NCBI RefSeq assembly: GCF_003367505.1
Contig: NZ_PXXX01000007.1
Location: forward strand, 1-64,000
From: Lysinibacillus capsici
GTDB lineage: Bacteria; Bacillota; Bacilli; Bacillales_A; Planococcaceae
Length of the DNA: 64,000 nucleotides
Direction of reading: 5' to 3'
Each line of letters opens with the position of its first letter. The first letter of the stretch is position 1. The notes under the pieces were generated by a model, which saw nothing but the letters and a program-made list of their open reading frames with translations, searched no databases and had not been told where the DNA came from. The translations under genes were made by a program, and so were the position numbers. This document shows, piece by piece, positions 1 through 8,419 of the stretch.

Positions 1-77
1 GCACTACGTTAAATAAAGATTATGAAAAGCTATATAATTTTATCTTTGGTTAAAACCCTATTAATAATTCCACAATT

Positions 78-92
78 GGATAATCATTATCA
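78..92. promoter_or_regulatory. Fur-box-like 7-1-7 palindrome
   Basis: The 15 bases GGATAATCATTATCA match the Bacillus Fur consensus TGATAATNATTATCA at all but the first position. The site lies about 150 bp before the bacteriocin-like gene and touches a possible -35 element (TTGTTA at 96-101). Iron-dependent repression is inferred. PerR and Zur boxes share the layout, but the core GATAAT/ATTATC favours Fur. Confidence 0.5.
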
Positions 93-151
93 AAATTGTT
101 AATATTTGTTTATTTTTGTAAATTATTATGTTATTATATAAATAATCTACT

Positions 152-182
152 AGAAGGAGGTTACTAAATGGAAATAATATAG
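152..182 (+). other. Strong ribosome binding site with a five-codon minicistron
   Basis: AGAAGGAGG at 152-160 is the strongest Shine-Dalgarno sequence nearby. Seven bases later ATG GAA ATA ATA TAG (168-182) encodes only Met-Glu-Ile-Ile. A second, weaker binding site (AAAAGGATGGG) precedes the real gene at 246. The minicistron could be a translated leader or the remnant of a decayed gene; the sequence does not decide. Confidence 0.4.
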
Positions 183-245
183 TTTACTAGATATTGGTTG
201 TCACACAGTGTTGAGAATCATATTATTAAAAGGATGGGATAAAAA

Positions 246-974
246 ATGAAAAAAATTATTACAGGAATCGTTGCAATAATTTTTATGTTTTCAATAACAA
301 CGCAGTTTCCCGCAACCGCAGCACAAATAGAAAATGAAACAATAGATAATTTATCGACTATTCTTACAAGTGTATTAGAATTAGATAAAGAATTTGATAA
401 AACAATAGGTTTCTATGGAGACTATATTGCTATAGATACTAATTTAGCAAAAAAACAAGGTGCAACAGATTCTGATATCAAGCTTGCAATATCAAAAGTA
501 AATGAACATAATCAAATAATAAACGATACATTGGCTATACAGCCATTTGTAACATATGATGAAAATGGTTTTTATTTTGATGAAGAGTCAGCTAGAAAAG
601 AAAATGTATCTGAAGACTTAATTGAGTCTACTACAAAAGACTTTGAATTAATGAATTCTGTCCAGCCGTTAGCTGCATGTAACGGTAAAAGTAAGTATGA
701 AAAGACTTCAGTTGGATTCTATACTTACTTTGATAGTTGTCAAGCTTCCAAGATAATAACTTATATTCAAATTGGAGCAGGAATAGCTACACTTGGAGCT
801 GCTATCGCTGCCTTTATTGCTCCTCCTCTTGGATTAGCTACTATTATTGCAATAGGATTAATTGATATTGGGGCAACTGCCTTAAACTTATCAAGCGTTA
901 AGGACTGTGGATTATGGATTAAATGGACAGGTACAGTAAATCCAGATCCTTTCTGGATAGGTTCTCAATGTTAA
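246..974 (+). CDS. Secreted bacteriocin-like protein with a four-cysteine hydrophobic C-terminal domain
   Basis: The 242-residue product starts with a clear Sec signal peptide (KK, hydrophobic core to about residue 19, ATA-AQ cleavage site near 25). Residues 27-140 are acidic, hydrophilic and free of cysteine, like a pro-region. The C-terminal 100 residues hold all four cysteines (145, 165, 221, 242); the middle pair flanks a Gly/Ala/Ile-rich segment (about 168-210) able to insert in a membrane. Signal, pro-region and disulfide-braced hydrophobic core resemble large secreted bacteriocins or pore-formers. I do not recognise the family with certainty. A two-helix membrane protein follows 22 bp downstream, as toxin and immunity genes often do. 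AT content is higher than in the core genes. Confidence 0.6.
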   Translation: MKKIITGIVAIIFMFSITTQFPATAAQIENETIDNLSTILTSVLELDKEFDKTIGFYGDYIAIDTNLAKKQGATDSDIKLAISKVNEHNQIINDTLAIQPFVTYDENGFYFDEESARKENVSEDLIESTTKDFELMNSVQPLAACNGKSKYEKTSVGFYTYFDSCQASKIITYIQIGAGIATLGAAIAAFIAPPLGLATIIAIGLIDIGATALNLSSVKDCGLWIKWTGTVNPDPFWIGSQC

Positions 975-996
975 TTATTAAAAAAGGGGGATAGTT

Positions 997-1170
997 GTGT
1001 TATCTATAGTTCCTATTATTCTTTTTGGTATTTCACTCACCCTTTGTATTGTACTATTTCTTAGAATGAATCGAATCAAAGAACGTAAAGAGAAATTACC
1101 TCTAATAATTCTATTTAGTTTCACTCTACTTAGTTTTTTAGTGCTATTGTATTCTGCACTATTTCATTAA
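997..1170 (+). CDS. 57-residue two-helix membrane protein, putative immunity protein
   Basis: A short frame starts at GTG 997, six bases after the strong binding site AAAAAGGGGG (981-990), and ends with TAA at 1168-1170. The product has two hydrophobic helices (about residues 3-23 and 36-56) joined by a basic loop rich in Arg, Lys and Glu. It lies 22 bp after the secreted bacteriocin-like gene and before a strong terminator, so the two form a bicistron. Small two-helix proteins in this position are often self-immunity proteins; that role is inferred only from context. No family is recognised. Confidence 0.6.
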   Translation: MLSIVPIILFGISLTLCIVLFLRMNRIKERKEKLPLIILFSFTLLSFLVLLYSALFH

Positions 1171-1250
1171 ATAACATTGTTATTTTTTTGAAGTGGGAAT
1201 GAGCAGAACCTCTGAATCAGACTACTATTCAGAACGATGAAAGCTGAAAA

Positions 1251-1296
1251 AACACTCATTTGTTTTAGAGTTAAAAACAAATGAGTGTTCTTTTTT
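1251..1296 (+). terminator. Rho-independent terminator of the bacteriocin-like bicistron
   Basis: A perfect 16-bp stem (1251-1266 with 1274-1289) closes a 7-base loop and is followed by CTTTTTT. It ends the plus-strand pair of genes. Confidence 0.9.
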
Positions 1297-1689
1297 ATGC
1301 TATTCTAGGTCACGTGCGCACACGCCTTTTCTTATACTACACTATATTTACAATGTCATAAAATTACCATAAAATACACACTCATTTTCACTTATATATT
1401 TTGTCATTTAAACATAAATTGATATGATAATAGTGGGGATTAAAGAATAACTTAAAATAACAAATATACCTTTTTAAGAGGTGATAAGAGATTGAGCTAT
1501 AAGTATGATTTGTCGATTCGGCAAATATAAATCGGTAAAATTTAAATATTCTCATCAAAATATGTTTGAATATTCCGAAACTGTTATTGCTATAAATAAC
1601 CAAAAGAAAAAGCACAGTCTGTAAAGATAAGATTCTATCATTTCATTTTTAAAAATTATTTCTTTAAAAGACCAATAATTCTACTAATT
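1297..1689. other. AT-rich stretch without a supportable gene
   Basis: Every frame breaks repeatedly. A decent binding site (AAGAGGTGATAAGAG, near 1478-1492) precedes a TTG with only a dozen codons. Nothing here can be assigned; it may be decayed accessory DNA continuous with the pseudogene that follows. Confidence 0.4.
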
Positions 1690-2539
1690 TTATAGGAAAC
1701 TAAATAATTCTCTACATTTCTCTCTATCTCCACTTCCTTCTAAAAGCGAATATATTTGAAGTAATTCAAAATAACCTTAGTGCTCCACTATTTTTATTTG
1801 ATATCTAAGTGACTTTTTTTAAAAGCCGCAGCAACTATATAATGTATTGTATCAGATACATAATTGTTATATCTGTAATCTGAATAGCTACTTTCTCTTA
1901 GATAATCAATTAAGCGAATTAAGTCTCCATCGAAAAAATCTTTGAGATGTTTTCGTTGATATCATTTCAATATTAATAAGATTATTGGTTAAATCTTTTC
2001 CTACTGTTGGTTTAGTTTTTCTTCTAAAGTCAACAAATCAATCTTTATATCTTTAAATTCATTAGATAAACTTTAAATAATTTGATTTCTGATTTATACA
2101 ATTTATGAAAATACTCTATAGCTTTTAATTGTTCGATATTATCCACAGCGCTCTCAAAAGAGTCTTTCCTAACCCTATTGTCATACACATGTGAACTCGC
2201 TATTAAAAGATTTTATAAGCATAATCAATATTATATTCACTAATTATTTTTAACAAATTGAAATACCCATCATTTTCAATTTTATTTTTGCGCAATTCAT
2301 CCGTTATTTCCAATAAAGTACTACAATATTTTTTTACTATATTTGAAGGTACCAATTTTTATTTATCAGCTATTCGAAGCTTTCTAAAACAATTTCATCT
2401 AAAAGATAATCCTTTCTTTGATTCATTCTTATTAAAGCATTTTCTATACCTAAATTTAATGTCTCATAACGCTTTTCAATATCTAAATCACTTAACAAAA
2501 TGAAATAATAAATACGAATCTTAAAGCCCTATCCTTCAT
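1690..2539 (-). pseudogene. Heavily frameshifted remnant of a helical protein gene
   Basis: Read on the minus strand from ATG 2539, the sequence gives a chain of protein-like segments that switch frame at least six times. Pieces include SDLDIEKRYETLNLGIENAL, RKNKIENDGYFNLLKIISEY, DSFESAVDNIEQLKAIEYFH, LIDYLRESSYSDYRYNNYVS and a final YFELLQIYSLLEGSGDREKC, ending at TAA 1690-1692. The pieces are rich in Leu, Glu, Lys and Tyr and look like alpha-helical repeats of the kind in TPR-type peptide-responsive regulators, but no family is firmly recognised. Breaks are spread along the whole length and are not only in homopolymers, so sequencing error alone is unlikely. It sits directly behind the D-Asp ligase-like gene. 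Confidence 0.6.
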
Positions 2540-2549
2540 TTCACATATG

Positions 2550-3833
2550 CTAACCATTGCTTTTGTTAAAATACTTGCTGTATTTTATCTGTAAATATGA
2601 ATGATACAATTTCAGCTTTATCCAACGCTTGATATTCATATCTTCTTTATATAGTAATGCATCCGTGTATTGCCCTTCTTTCATTAATTGCTTTGCTTCT
2701 ATTTTTAATTTTTCATTCTTCATGTATTTAAATAGTGTTTTTGAAGGAAGTAATGACCATACATGCTTCGTCTGGACATATGTTCGTTCATGATTAACCT
2801 GGTATAAATAATCATCCACCACATATTGCATTAAATTATACCCACTTGCGGTCACATAGTAGCTTGAAGCCCCTGCTCGCAAATTCATTTCAAATAGCTT
2901 GTATTTCCCGTCCCTTGCATCATATTTCATATCAAAATTAGCAAAGCCCGTATAGCCGATGTCCTCTAAAAAATGCCGAATGGATTCCATTAGCTGTTCA
3001 TCATAATCGATCATAACAGCTAAAGAAATACCTTTGTTTTGTGGAGATGGATCTTCGAGTAGCTTGTTGCTAAGACACATTAATTTTACTTTTCGATCTC
3101 TTCCTACATATACATCTAGAACACGGATATAGGAATCGTCGCCTGGAATAAATTCTTGAACGATTAAGGTGTCTTGATAGCTAGAACGATAAATACAGCC
3201 AATGATGTGCTGCATCTCATCTGCATCGTGCACTAGATATATTTTTTTCTTTTCAGGAAAGGAACAGTTCGTATAGGCCACGGTATTGGAGGGTTTAATA
3301 ATAATGGGATACTGGATTGGAATTTCTCTATTTGAATGATGTTCCTTTGTTATAATGATGGTTTTGGGGTATTTTAACTGATATTTATCACAAAGCCTGT
3401 AGAACTTCTCCTTTGTTTGCACCCTATTTAGTAAAGCCTGATCAATGTAAGGTAAAATAAAGTACTTTTCAAGCTGCTCTTTATTTTCAATAATAAGCTC
3501 TGCATAGTAGCAGTCACAAACTAATAAAATCAATTTCTTTTGTTGGCACTGCATGGCCAATCCCACTAGCGCTTGTACAAAACGGGTAGGATCATCTAAA
3601 TGTTCAACGTATTGAAAATCCAGAATACCGCTATTCTGCGTGGCAATTCCCTGTGAGCCTTTCAAAAGGAGTGAGCGCATCGTCCTCCCTTTTTTTGCTG
3701 GCTCAATGACAAGACTTTTCATGCGGTAGGCTGCATAAAATGAGCGTGCTACCCCGTACGCATGCTGACCCGATTGTATAATAATAGGTAAAAAGGGTTG
3801 TTCTTTAATAGATGTCAATCTGAATCGCCTCAC
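2550..3833 (-). CDS. ATP-grasp carboxylate-amine ligase, D-aspartate ligase-like
   Basis: This 427-residue cytosolic protein resembles the Enterococcus faecium D-aspartate ligase over its full length: an N-terminal domain with HAYGVARSFYAAY, then an ATP-grasp core with PIIIKPSNTV, VQEFIPGDDSYIRV, GYTGFANFDMKYDARDGKYK and the metal-binding FEMNLRAG. Aslfm activates D-Asp as an acyl phosphate and joins it to the epsilon-amino group of L-Lys in the peptidoglycan precursor. Lysinibacillus walls are type A4alpha (L-Lys-D-Asp), so this role fits. No aspartate racemase is adjacent. The gene stands alone, behind a terminator. Another carboxylate-amine ligase activity remains possible. Confidence 0.72.
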   Translation of the reverse strand: MRRFRLTSIKEQPFLPIIIQSGQHAYGVARSFYAAYRMKSLVIEPAKKGRTMRSLLLKGSQGIATQNSGILDFQYVEHLDDPTRFVQALVGLAMQCQQKKLILLVCDCYYAELIIENKEQLEKYFILPYIDQALLNRVQTKEKFYRLCDKYQLKYPKTIIITKEHHSNREIPIQYPIIIKPSNTVAYTNCSFPEKKKIYLVHDADEMQHIIGCIYRSSYQDTLIVQEFIPGDDSYIRVLDVYVGRDRKVKLMCLSNKLLEDPSPQNKGISLAVMIDYDEQLMESIRHFLEDIGYTGFANFDMKYDARDGKYKLFEMNLRAGASSYYVTASGYNLMQYVVDDYLYQVNHERTYVQTKHVWSLLPSKTLFKYMKNEKLKIEAKQLMKEGQYTDALLYKEDMNIKRWIKLKLYHSYLQIKYSKYFNKSNG

Positions 3834-3893
3834 ATTATAAAAATGAATTTAATCATTTGTATGCGAGTAAAATTGTACTTATGTAATACGAAT

Positions 3894-3926
3894 AAAAGGC
3901 ACTACATTGAAGCTTTAGTGCCCTTT
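3894..3926 (-). terminator. Terminator after the organophosphorus operon
   Basis: A stem built on GGCACTA/TAGTGCC (3898-3904 with 3916-3922), extended by A-T pairs, is followed on the minus strand by a T-rich tail. It lies just past the PHP phosphatase stop codon. Confidence 0.65.
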
Positions 3927-3933
3927 ACTCAAC

Positions 3934-4944
3934 CTATAACGTCATCATTTTTTTCACTCTCTGTTCAAAGGAAGCAATAGCTTGAACGCCATAACCCTTT
4001 AGCAGCTCTGTATTGGCAAATGTATATTTACCTAAATCATCTGGGAAATGTGCATCAGAGGATACAGTAAAAGCAACTCCATGCTCAAGTAAGGTTTGTA
4101 AAAAACGAGGACCAGGGCACATTTCCTGTACAGGGTAACGATAATACAGCCCGGCATTGATTTCAGTGGCGGTTTCAGTAGACGTTAGTGCCTTTGCAAT
4201 ACGTTTATACCAAACTTCAAGAAACGCACGATCCTCCACCTGATAATTAAATACTTTAAAATTATCTAAATGGGCAACAAAATCAAACATATTGGAAAGA
4301 ATCATTTTCTCTACTACTTTAAAAAAACGCTCATAATTTTGTTGTAAAGAGGGTTGATCCATTTGCTCAAAAAGATACTTTGTTTGTGGATTATCAAAGC
4401 CCCACCCATCAACAAAATGAACAGAACCAATTACATAATCCCAAGGATAACCTGCTAGCAAAGCCGTTAATTCCTCCTCACCACCAACAAAATAATCTGC
4501 CTCTATACCAAGTCTCAGTGTAATGCCATGTTGACGCCATTTTTCCTTTGCCTGCTGAATGGTCGTCACAAAAGCATCCATATTTTCTGTCATCACACGA
4601 TCCAGCCAATAGCGCTGAATTTGTCCAATTTTACTTTCATCCAGCCTCATAAATCGCTCAAAATAGGCACGCGTTTCTTGAAAACGATATAAGTGATCGA
4701 CAATCCCCACCTCACGTAAGCCGAGCTGCTTTGCCTGTTCAAGATATAAATCCAACCATTCCTCACTATAACAGCCATTTTTCACACGCCTTGCTAGACG
4801 CTGTAAATGACAAGTTATTTGTTGTTTGGAGCCTTTTTCCGTTTCATCATCCGGATAAAAAAACTCCAGTGCCTGCGATGTACGCTCTAGCCAGCGAAAT
4901 GAATAAGGTCCCTCTTCTAAATGTACGTGATAATCTATTGTCAT
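3934..4944 (-). CDS. PHP-domain phosphatase, histidinol-phosphatase family
   Basis: The 336-residue protein has the PHP metal-site motifs in order: DYHVHLEEG at the N-terminus, VGIVDHLY near residue 100, GIEADY, GSVHFVDGWGF, DFVAHLDNFK, and SSDAHFP near the C-terminus. Such enzymes use a tri-metal centre to hydrolyse phosphomonoesters. It is longer than a typical HisK-type histidinol phosphatase and no his gene is near. As the last gene of the uptake operon, overlapping the DeoR gene by four bases, it probably dephosphorylates an imported compound or its breakdown product rather than serving histidine synthesis. The substrate cannot be told. Confidence 0.75.
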   Translation of the reverse strand: MTIDYHVHLEEGPYSFRWLERTSQALEFFYPDDETEKGSKQQITCHLQRLARRVKNGCYSEEWLDLYLEQAKQLGLREVGIVDHLYRFQETRAYFERFMRLDESKIGQIQRYWLDRVMTENMDAFVTTIQQAKEKWRQHGITLRLGIEADYFVGGEEELTALLAGYPWDYVIGSVHFVDGWGFDNPQTKYLFEQMDQPSLQQNYERFFKVVEKMILSNMFDFVAHLDNFKVFNYQVEDRAFLEVWYKRIAKALTSTETATEINAGLYYRYPVQEMCPGPRFLQTLLEHGVAFTVSSDAHFPDDLGKYTFANTELLKGYGVQAIASFEQRVKKMMTL

Positions 4945-5726
4945 CCACTCTTCCCTCCATTACATATCGTCCATTTTTCCTCATAAGCCTGCCATTCTAA
5001 TGGACAAGTGCTTTCGCAAAGAATTTCTGTACATTCATCAAGATGACAGATTTGAAAAAATGATTTGCCATTAATTTTAGATGCATCGGCTAATAAATAA
5101 CTCACTTTGCTATGCTTGAGCATTTTCTTTGAAATAAGAGATTCATCCAAATCGTAATCATAAACAATGCCCTCACTCATGCCACCACACGATAAAAAGG
5201 CCTTATCAAAATTCATATTATCTAGCATTTCTAACGTCATAGCACCTGCAACAGAAGATTGTTTTGGATTCGCCGTACCTCCTAGTAATATGACCTTGCC
5301 TGTCATGCGTCGTTCTTCTATGGCTAAATTAAATTGAATAGCTGCTGCAATTGAATTCGTTACAACTGTTATATCTTCCACAGCTAGTAAAAAATCGGCT
5401 ATATGTACTGTTGTAGTACCTGTATCTACTGCAATAGTATCGCCGTCGCAAATGCGTTTTGCAGCAATACGAGCAATTTGTCTCTTTGCGTCCTTGTGCA
5501 TTTGTAGCTTGCGTAAAAATACCGGTTCATTACGTACATTCGTATATTTAATAGCCCCGCCATGAACTCTTGATAATAAATGCTGTTGTTCTAATTCATC
5601 AAAGTCTCGGCGAATTGTTTCTGGTGCTACCTGAAGGGCATCGGCAATATTGGCAACAATAATTTTCCCTTCAGAATCTAATTGTTTTAAGATAAATTCA
5701 AATCTTTCCAGTTTAGCGTAAGTCAT
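4941..5726 (-). CDS. DeoR-family transcriptional regulator
   Basis: The start used is the ATG at 5724-5726 (MTYAKLERFEFIL), which overlaps the ATPase stop as ATGA; a longer upstream frame has no support. The product of about 261 residues has an N-terminal winged helix (IIVANIADALQVAPETIRRD, then RVHGGA) and a C-terminal sugar-phosphate-isomerase-like sensor domain with the conserved DTGTTT and LLGG motifs. DeoR proteins usually repress their own operon and release on binding a phosphorylated metabolite. Its position between the transporter and the PHP phosphatase suggests control by the imported phospho-compound. A candidate operator lies at 10371-10410. Confidence 0.85.
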   Translation of the reverse strand: MTYAKLERFEFILKQLDSEGKIIVANIADALQVAPETIRRDFDELEQQHLLSRVHGGAIKYTNVRNEPVFLRKLQMHKDAKRQIARIAAKRICDGDTIAVDTGTTTVHIADFLLAVEDITVVTNSIAAAIQFNLAIEERRMTGKVILLGGTANPKQSSVAGAMTLEMLDNMNFDKAFLSCGGMSEGIVYDYDLDESLISKKMLKHSKVSYLLADASKINGKSFFQICHLDECTEILCESTCPLEWQAYEEKWTICNGGKSG

Positions 5727-6724
5727 GATAGCGCAATCACATCTTCTTGTGCGACATAACACTTATAGGATTTTCCCATTTCAATCGAATACCCTTGTTG
5801 ATGCAGTTGTTCCATTGTAAACGCCATTTCTCCTTCAAACGTAGTACGGATAATATTGCCGCTCATTAATGATTGTTTGGCAACCCCAAAGAGACATAAG
5901 TCCCCATCTCGTTGATCGAGATGTAACGCCTCAGGTCGTATAGCAAATTTCGTAGCTTGCTCTATTAAAGATGCTCCAAGCATTTTTTCTAAAGTTTGGC
6001 GTGGAAAAACATTATAATGACCGATAAAATTAGCAATAAATTCATTATTTGGTTTCGTATAGATTTCCGTTGGCGTACCATTTTGGGCAATGCTGCCATT
6101 ATTCATGACAAATATTCTATCCGAAACAGCCATTGCCTCTTCCTGATCATGTGTAACTAGAATCATTGTCATATTTAATTTTCGCTGAATTGCTCGTAAA
6201 TCTGCTTGAAGTTTTTTGCGAATTTGAGCATCAAGCGCACTAAGTGGCTCATCTAATAACAGTACTTTAGGTCGGACAATTAATGCACGGGCTAGAGCAA
6301 CACGCTGCTGTTGACCTCCAGATAATTCTTTCGGATACGCATTAGCTTTCTCACTTAGATGAACAAGCGCTAGCATTTCATGAACACGCTGCTCTATATC
6401 TGCCTTATTAACTTTTTGCATACGCAAACCAAAAGCAACATTTTCGAGCACAGTCATATTAGGAAAAAGTGCATAGGATTGAAAGACCATACCCACTTGA
6501 CGATCCTTCGGTTGTACCCCACTCATATTTTTCCCTTCAATCAAAATCTTACCTGCCGATGCATCTGTTAAGCCTGCAACAATACGCAAAATCGTACTCT
6601 TTCCACAGCCACTAGGACCTAATAGTGTGATAAATTCTCCTTTTTGAATTTCCATATGAATATTGGTTAAAACAGATACTTGTCCATATTTTTTATGCAG
6701 CCCTTCAATAACAAGATAACTCAT
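5723..6724 (-). CDS. ABC transporter ATP-binding protein, PhnT/PotA type
   Basis: The 333-residue ATPase has Walker A GPSGCGKST at 36-44, the Q-loop FQSYALFPNMT, signature LSGGQQQR, Walker B VLLLDEPLSALD and the switch VTHDQEEA, followed by a shorter regulatory TOBE-like tail (about 235-333). This layout is typical of importers of the spermidine, iron and 2-aminoethylphosphonate class. Start and stop overlap the neighbours by four bases each, so it is translationally coupled to the upstream permease and downstream DeoR gene. It powers the two permeases at 6721-8348. The substrate is inferred to be an organophosphorus compound from the phosphatases in the operon. Confidence 0.85.
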   Translation of the reverse strand: MSYLVIEGLHKKYGQVSVLTNIHMEIQKGEFITLLGPSGCGKSTILRIVAGLTDASAGKILIEGKNMSGVQPKDRQVGMVFQSYALFPNMTVLENVAFGLRMQKVNKADIEQRVHEMLALVHLSEKANAYPKELSGGQQQRVALARALIVRPKVLLLDEPLSALDAQIRKKLQADLRAIQRKLNMTMILVTHDQEEAMAVSDRIFVMNNGSIAQNGTPTEIYTKPNNEFIANFIGHYNVFPRQTLEKMLGASLIEQATKFAIRPEALHLDQRDGDLCLFGVAKQSLMSGNIIRTTFEGEMAFTMEQLHQQGYSIEMGKSYKCYVAQEDVIALS

Positions 6725-7506
6725 AGATTTGTAGCACCTTTCGATCGTTTCGTTACGATAGCAATGACGAATGTTAAAAGACCCATTAGCACGAGATAGA
6801 TGAAAACAACAGCACTAGCAATATGTCCACTTGTGCTAAGCTTTTTCATTAAATAAATTTGAACGGTTTCAAAGCGAGAACCTACAACAAGATTAATTAA
6901 GACAAACTCACCAAATAAGACAGAGAAGGATAACAATGCCCCTGCAAATAAGCCTGGATAAACGGTAGGCAGTAAAATTTTTGTGAATGCCTGCCTTTTG
7001 GATGCGCCTAGTAATTGAGCGGCATCAAGTAGCTGCCTCGCATCTATATTTCTTAAACTATTTCGTGTACCTTGATAGATATAAGGAAGAATTCCCACAA
7101 CATAGGCACCTAAAACAACAAATATCATCGGTATACCTATTTGGCTATAAACGCGTATAAGCCCTACAGCTAAAATGATTCCTGGAAAAGAATACACCAT
7201 CACCACTGCCATCTGTATCCATTTTTCATATCTTGGAAAGTATAGGACGATGACGAAAATGGCTGGCACAATGACAAGGAGTGCAATGCTAACTGCCCCC
7301 CCTGCTAAAAATACTGAACGACCAAATGCCTGAATAAAATCGGTATCCTGAAACAATGTGGAAAGCCATTTTAGTGTGAGTCCTTCTGGCAATATCGTTT
7401 TATTCCATTTTGTTGCAAACGCATAGAGCATTGTTGCTAACACAGGTAATAGTAAATATCCCACGAGCAGAAGGAAAAAGAAATCAGCCAAACCACGCTT
7501 TTTCAT
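6721..7506 (-). CDS. ABC transporter permease, PhnV/PotC type
   Basis: This 261-residue inner-membrane protein has about six hydrophobic helices and the coupling motif of binding-protein-dependent permeases (LDAAQLLGASKRQAFTKILL) that docks on the ATPase. It overlaps the other permease and the ATPase gene by four bases at each end, showing strict co-translation. With the 281-residue permease it forms the heterodimeric channel of the importer. Confidence 0.85.
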   Translation of the reverse strand: MKKRGLADFFFLLLVGYLLLPVLATMLYAFATKWNKTILPEGLTLKWLSTLFQDTDFIQAFGRSVFLAGGAVSIALLVIVPAIFVIVLYFPRYEKWIQMAVVMVYSFPGIILAVGLIRVYSQIGIPMIFVVLGAYVVGILPYIYQGTRNSLRNIDARQLLDAAQLLGASKRQAFTKILLPTVYPGLFAGALLSFSVLFGEFVLINLVVGSRFETVQIYLMKKLSTSGHIASAVVFIYLVLMGLLTFVIAIVTKRSKGATNL

Positions 7507-8348
7507 TTTACTTTCCTCCTTGTTTTAGAGATGCTCCACTCACTGATCAGCATGGCCGTCACCATTGTCACTGCTAATATAACTGCAATGGCACTGGCTA
7601 GCTCTGGCTGAGCAAAAATATCACCTTTTATTAAGGAGCCGATACGAATCGCCACTAAATTATAATTACTACTTGTTAATGCATAAGCAGAGGCATACGC
7701 GCCCATTGCATTGGCGAACAATACACTAAAGGTTCCCACAATTCCTGGGAGCATAACAGGGAGACCAATTTTCATCCAAAACTGCCAGCTAGATGCACCA
7801 AGAAGGGCTGCCGCCTCCTTCCACTGTTGCTGAATTCCATCATAAATGGGATATAGCAGCATTAGTGATAATGGCAGCTGAAAGTAAATGTAAATAAGTA
7901 ACAAACCGCTCCAACTGTATAATGAAAAGGATGTCAACGCCTCAATATCCCATTTGTCAAATAACAATGTAAATAAACCACTATTGCCAAGTAAAACGAT
8001 AAAAGCAAATGCTAGCGGAATACCTGAAAAATTGGAGGTTAAGTTAGTAAGTATTAAAATCTTCTCCCGTACTGGCTCTGAAAACTTCATCATGGCATAA
8101 ACTGCAAACAAGGTGATAAGTAACGCAATCATAGCTGAGATAACAGATAAAGTAATACTATTTTTAAAACCTTGAAGAATGTAGTCGTTCGTAAAAATTG
8201 ATTCATACTGCTTCAGAGTAAAGCCCTCACTATTTTGAAAGCTTGTAATGAGCATATATAGGAGCGGTACTAAGAAAAACAGTAATAGTAATACAAGAAA
8301 AGGCGAAAGCCAAGCAATGGATTGCCGCTTCGATATCAACACACTCAC
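7503..8348 (-). CDS. ABC transporter permease, PhnU/PotB type
   Basis: The 281-residue protein has about six membrane helices and the cytoplasmic coupling loop WKEAAALLGASSWQFWMKIG. It is the first permease gene of the importer. A 71-bp gap holding a hairpin separates it from the upstream phosphatase gene, the only sizeable gap within the operon, while its end overlaps the next permease by four bases. Confidence 0.85.
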   Translation of the reverse strand: MSVLISKRQSIAWLSPFLVLLLLFFLVPLLYMLITSFQNSEGFTLKQYESIFTNDYILQGFKNSITLSVISAMIALLITLFAVYAMMKFSEPVREKILILTNLTSNFSGIPLAFAFIVLLGNSGLFTLLFDKWDIEALTSFSLYSWSGLLLIYIYFQLPLSLMLLYPIYDGIQQQWKEAAALLGASSWQFWMKIGLPVMLPGIVGTFSVLFANAMGAYASAYALTSSNYNLVAIRIGSLIKGDIFAQPELASAIAVILAVTMVTAMLISEWSISKTRRKVK

Positions 8349-8380
8349 TTCTTTCTATAAATGACTTGCGGCTCATGGGG

Positions 8381-8419
8381 ATAATAGCCGCTCCTTATAA
8401 TAAGAGCGACTACTATTAT
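8381..8419. other. Intercistronic hairpin inside the organophosphorus operon
   Basis: ATAATAG and CGCTC segments (8381-8393) pair with GAGCG...CTATTAT (8404-8419) around a short loop, directly after the phosphatase stop codon. The T-tract is poor, so it looks more like an attenuator or transcript-stabilising hairpin that lets the binding-protein transcript exceed the permease transcript. Confidence 0.5.

Noticed and set aside
1311..1325. CACGTGCGCACACG palindrome-like stretch
   Set aside because: Too short and imperfect, lies beyond a terminator with no gene to control.
1388..1615. 75-codon minus-strand frame
   Set aside because: Composition is typical of random AT-rich DNA (Tyr, Phe, His, Ile runs), no binding site and no family resemblance.
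2258..2503. 81-codon plus-strand frame
   Set aside because: It is the opposite-strand shadow of the frameshifted pseudogene, whose minus-strand pieces look far more protein-like.
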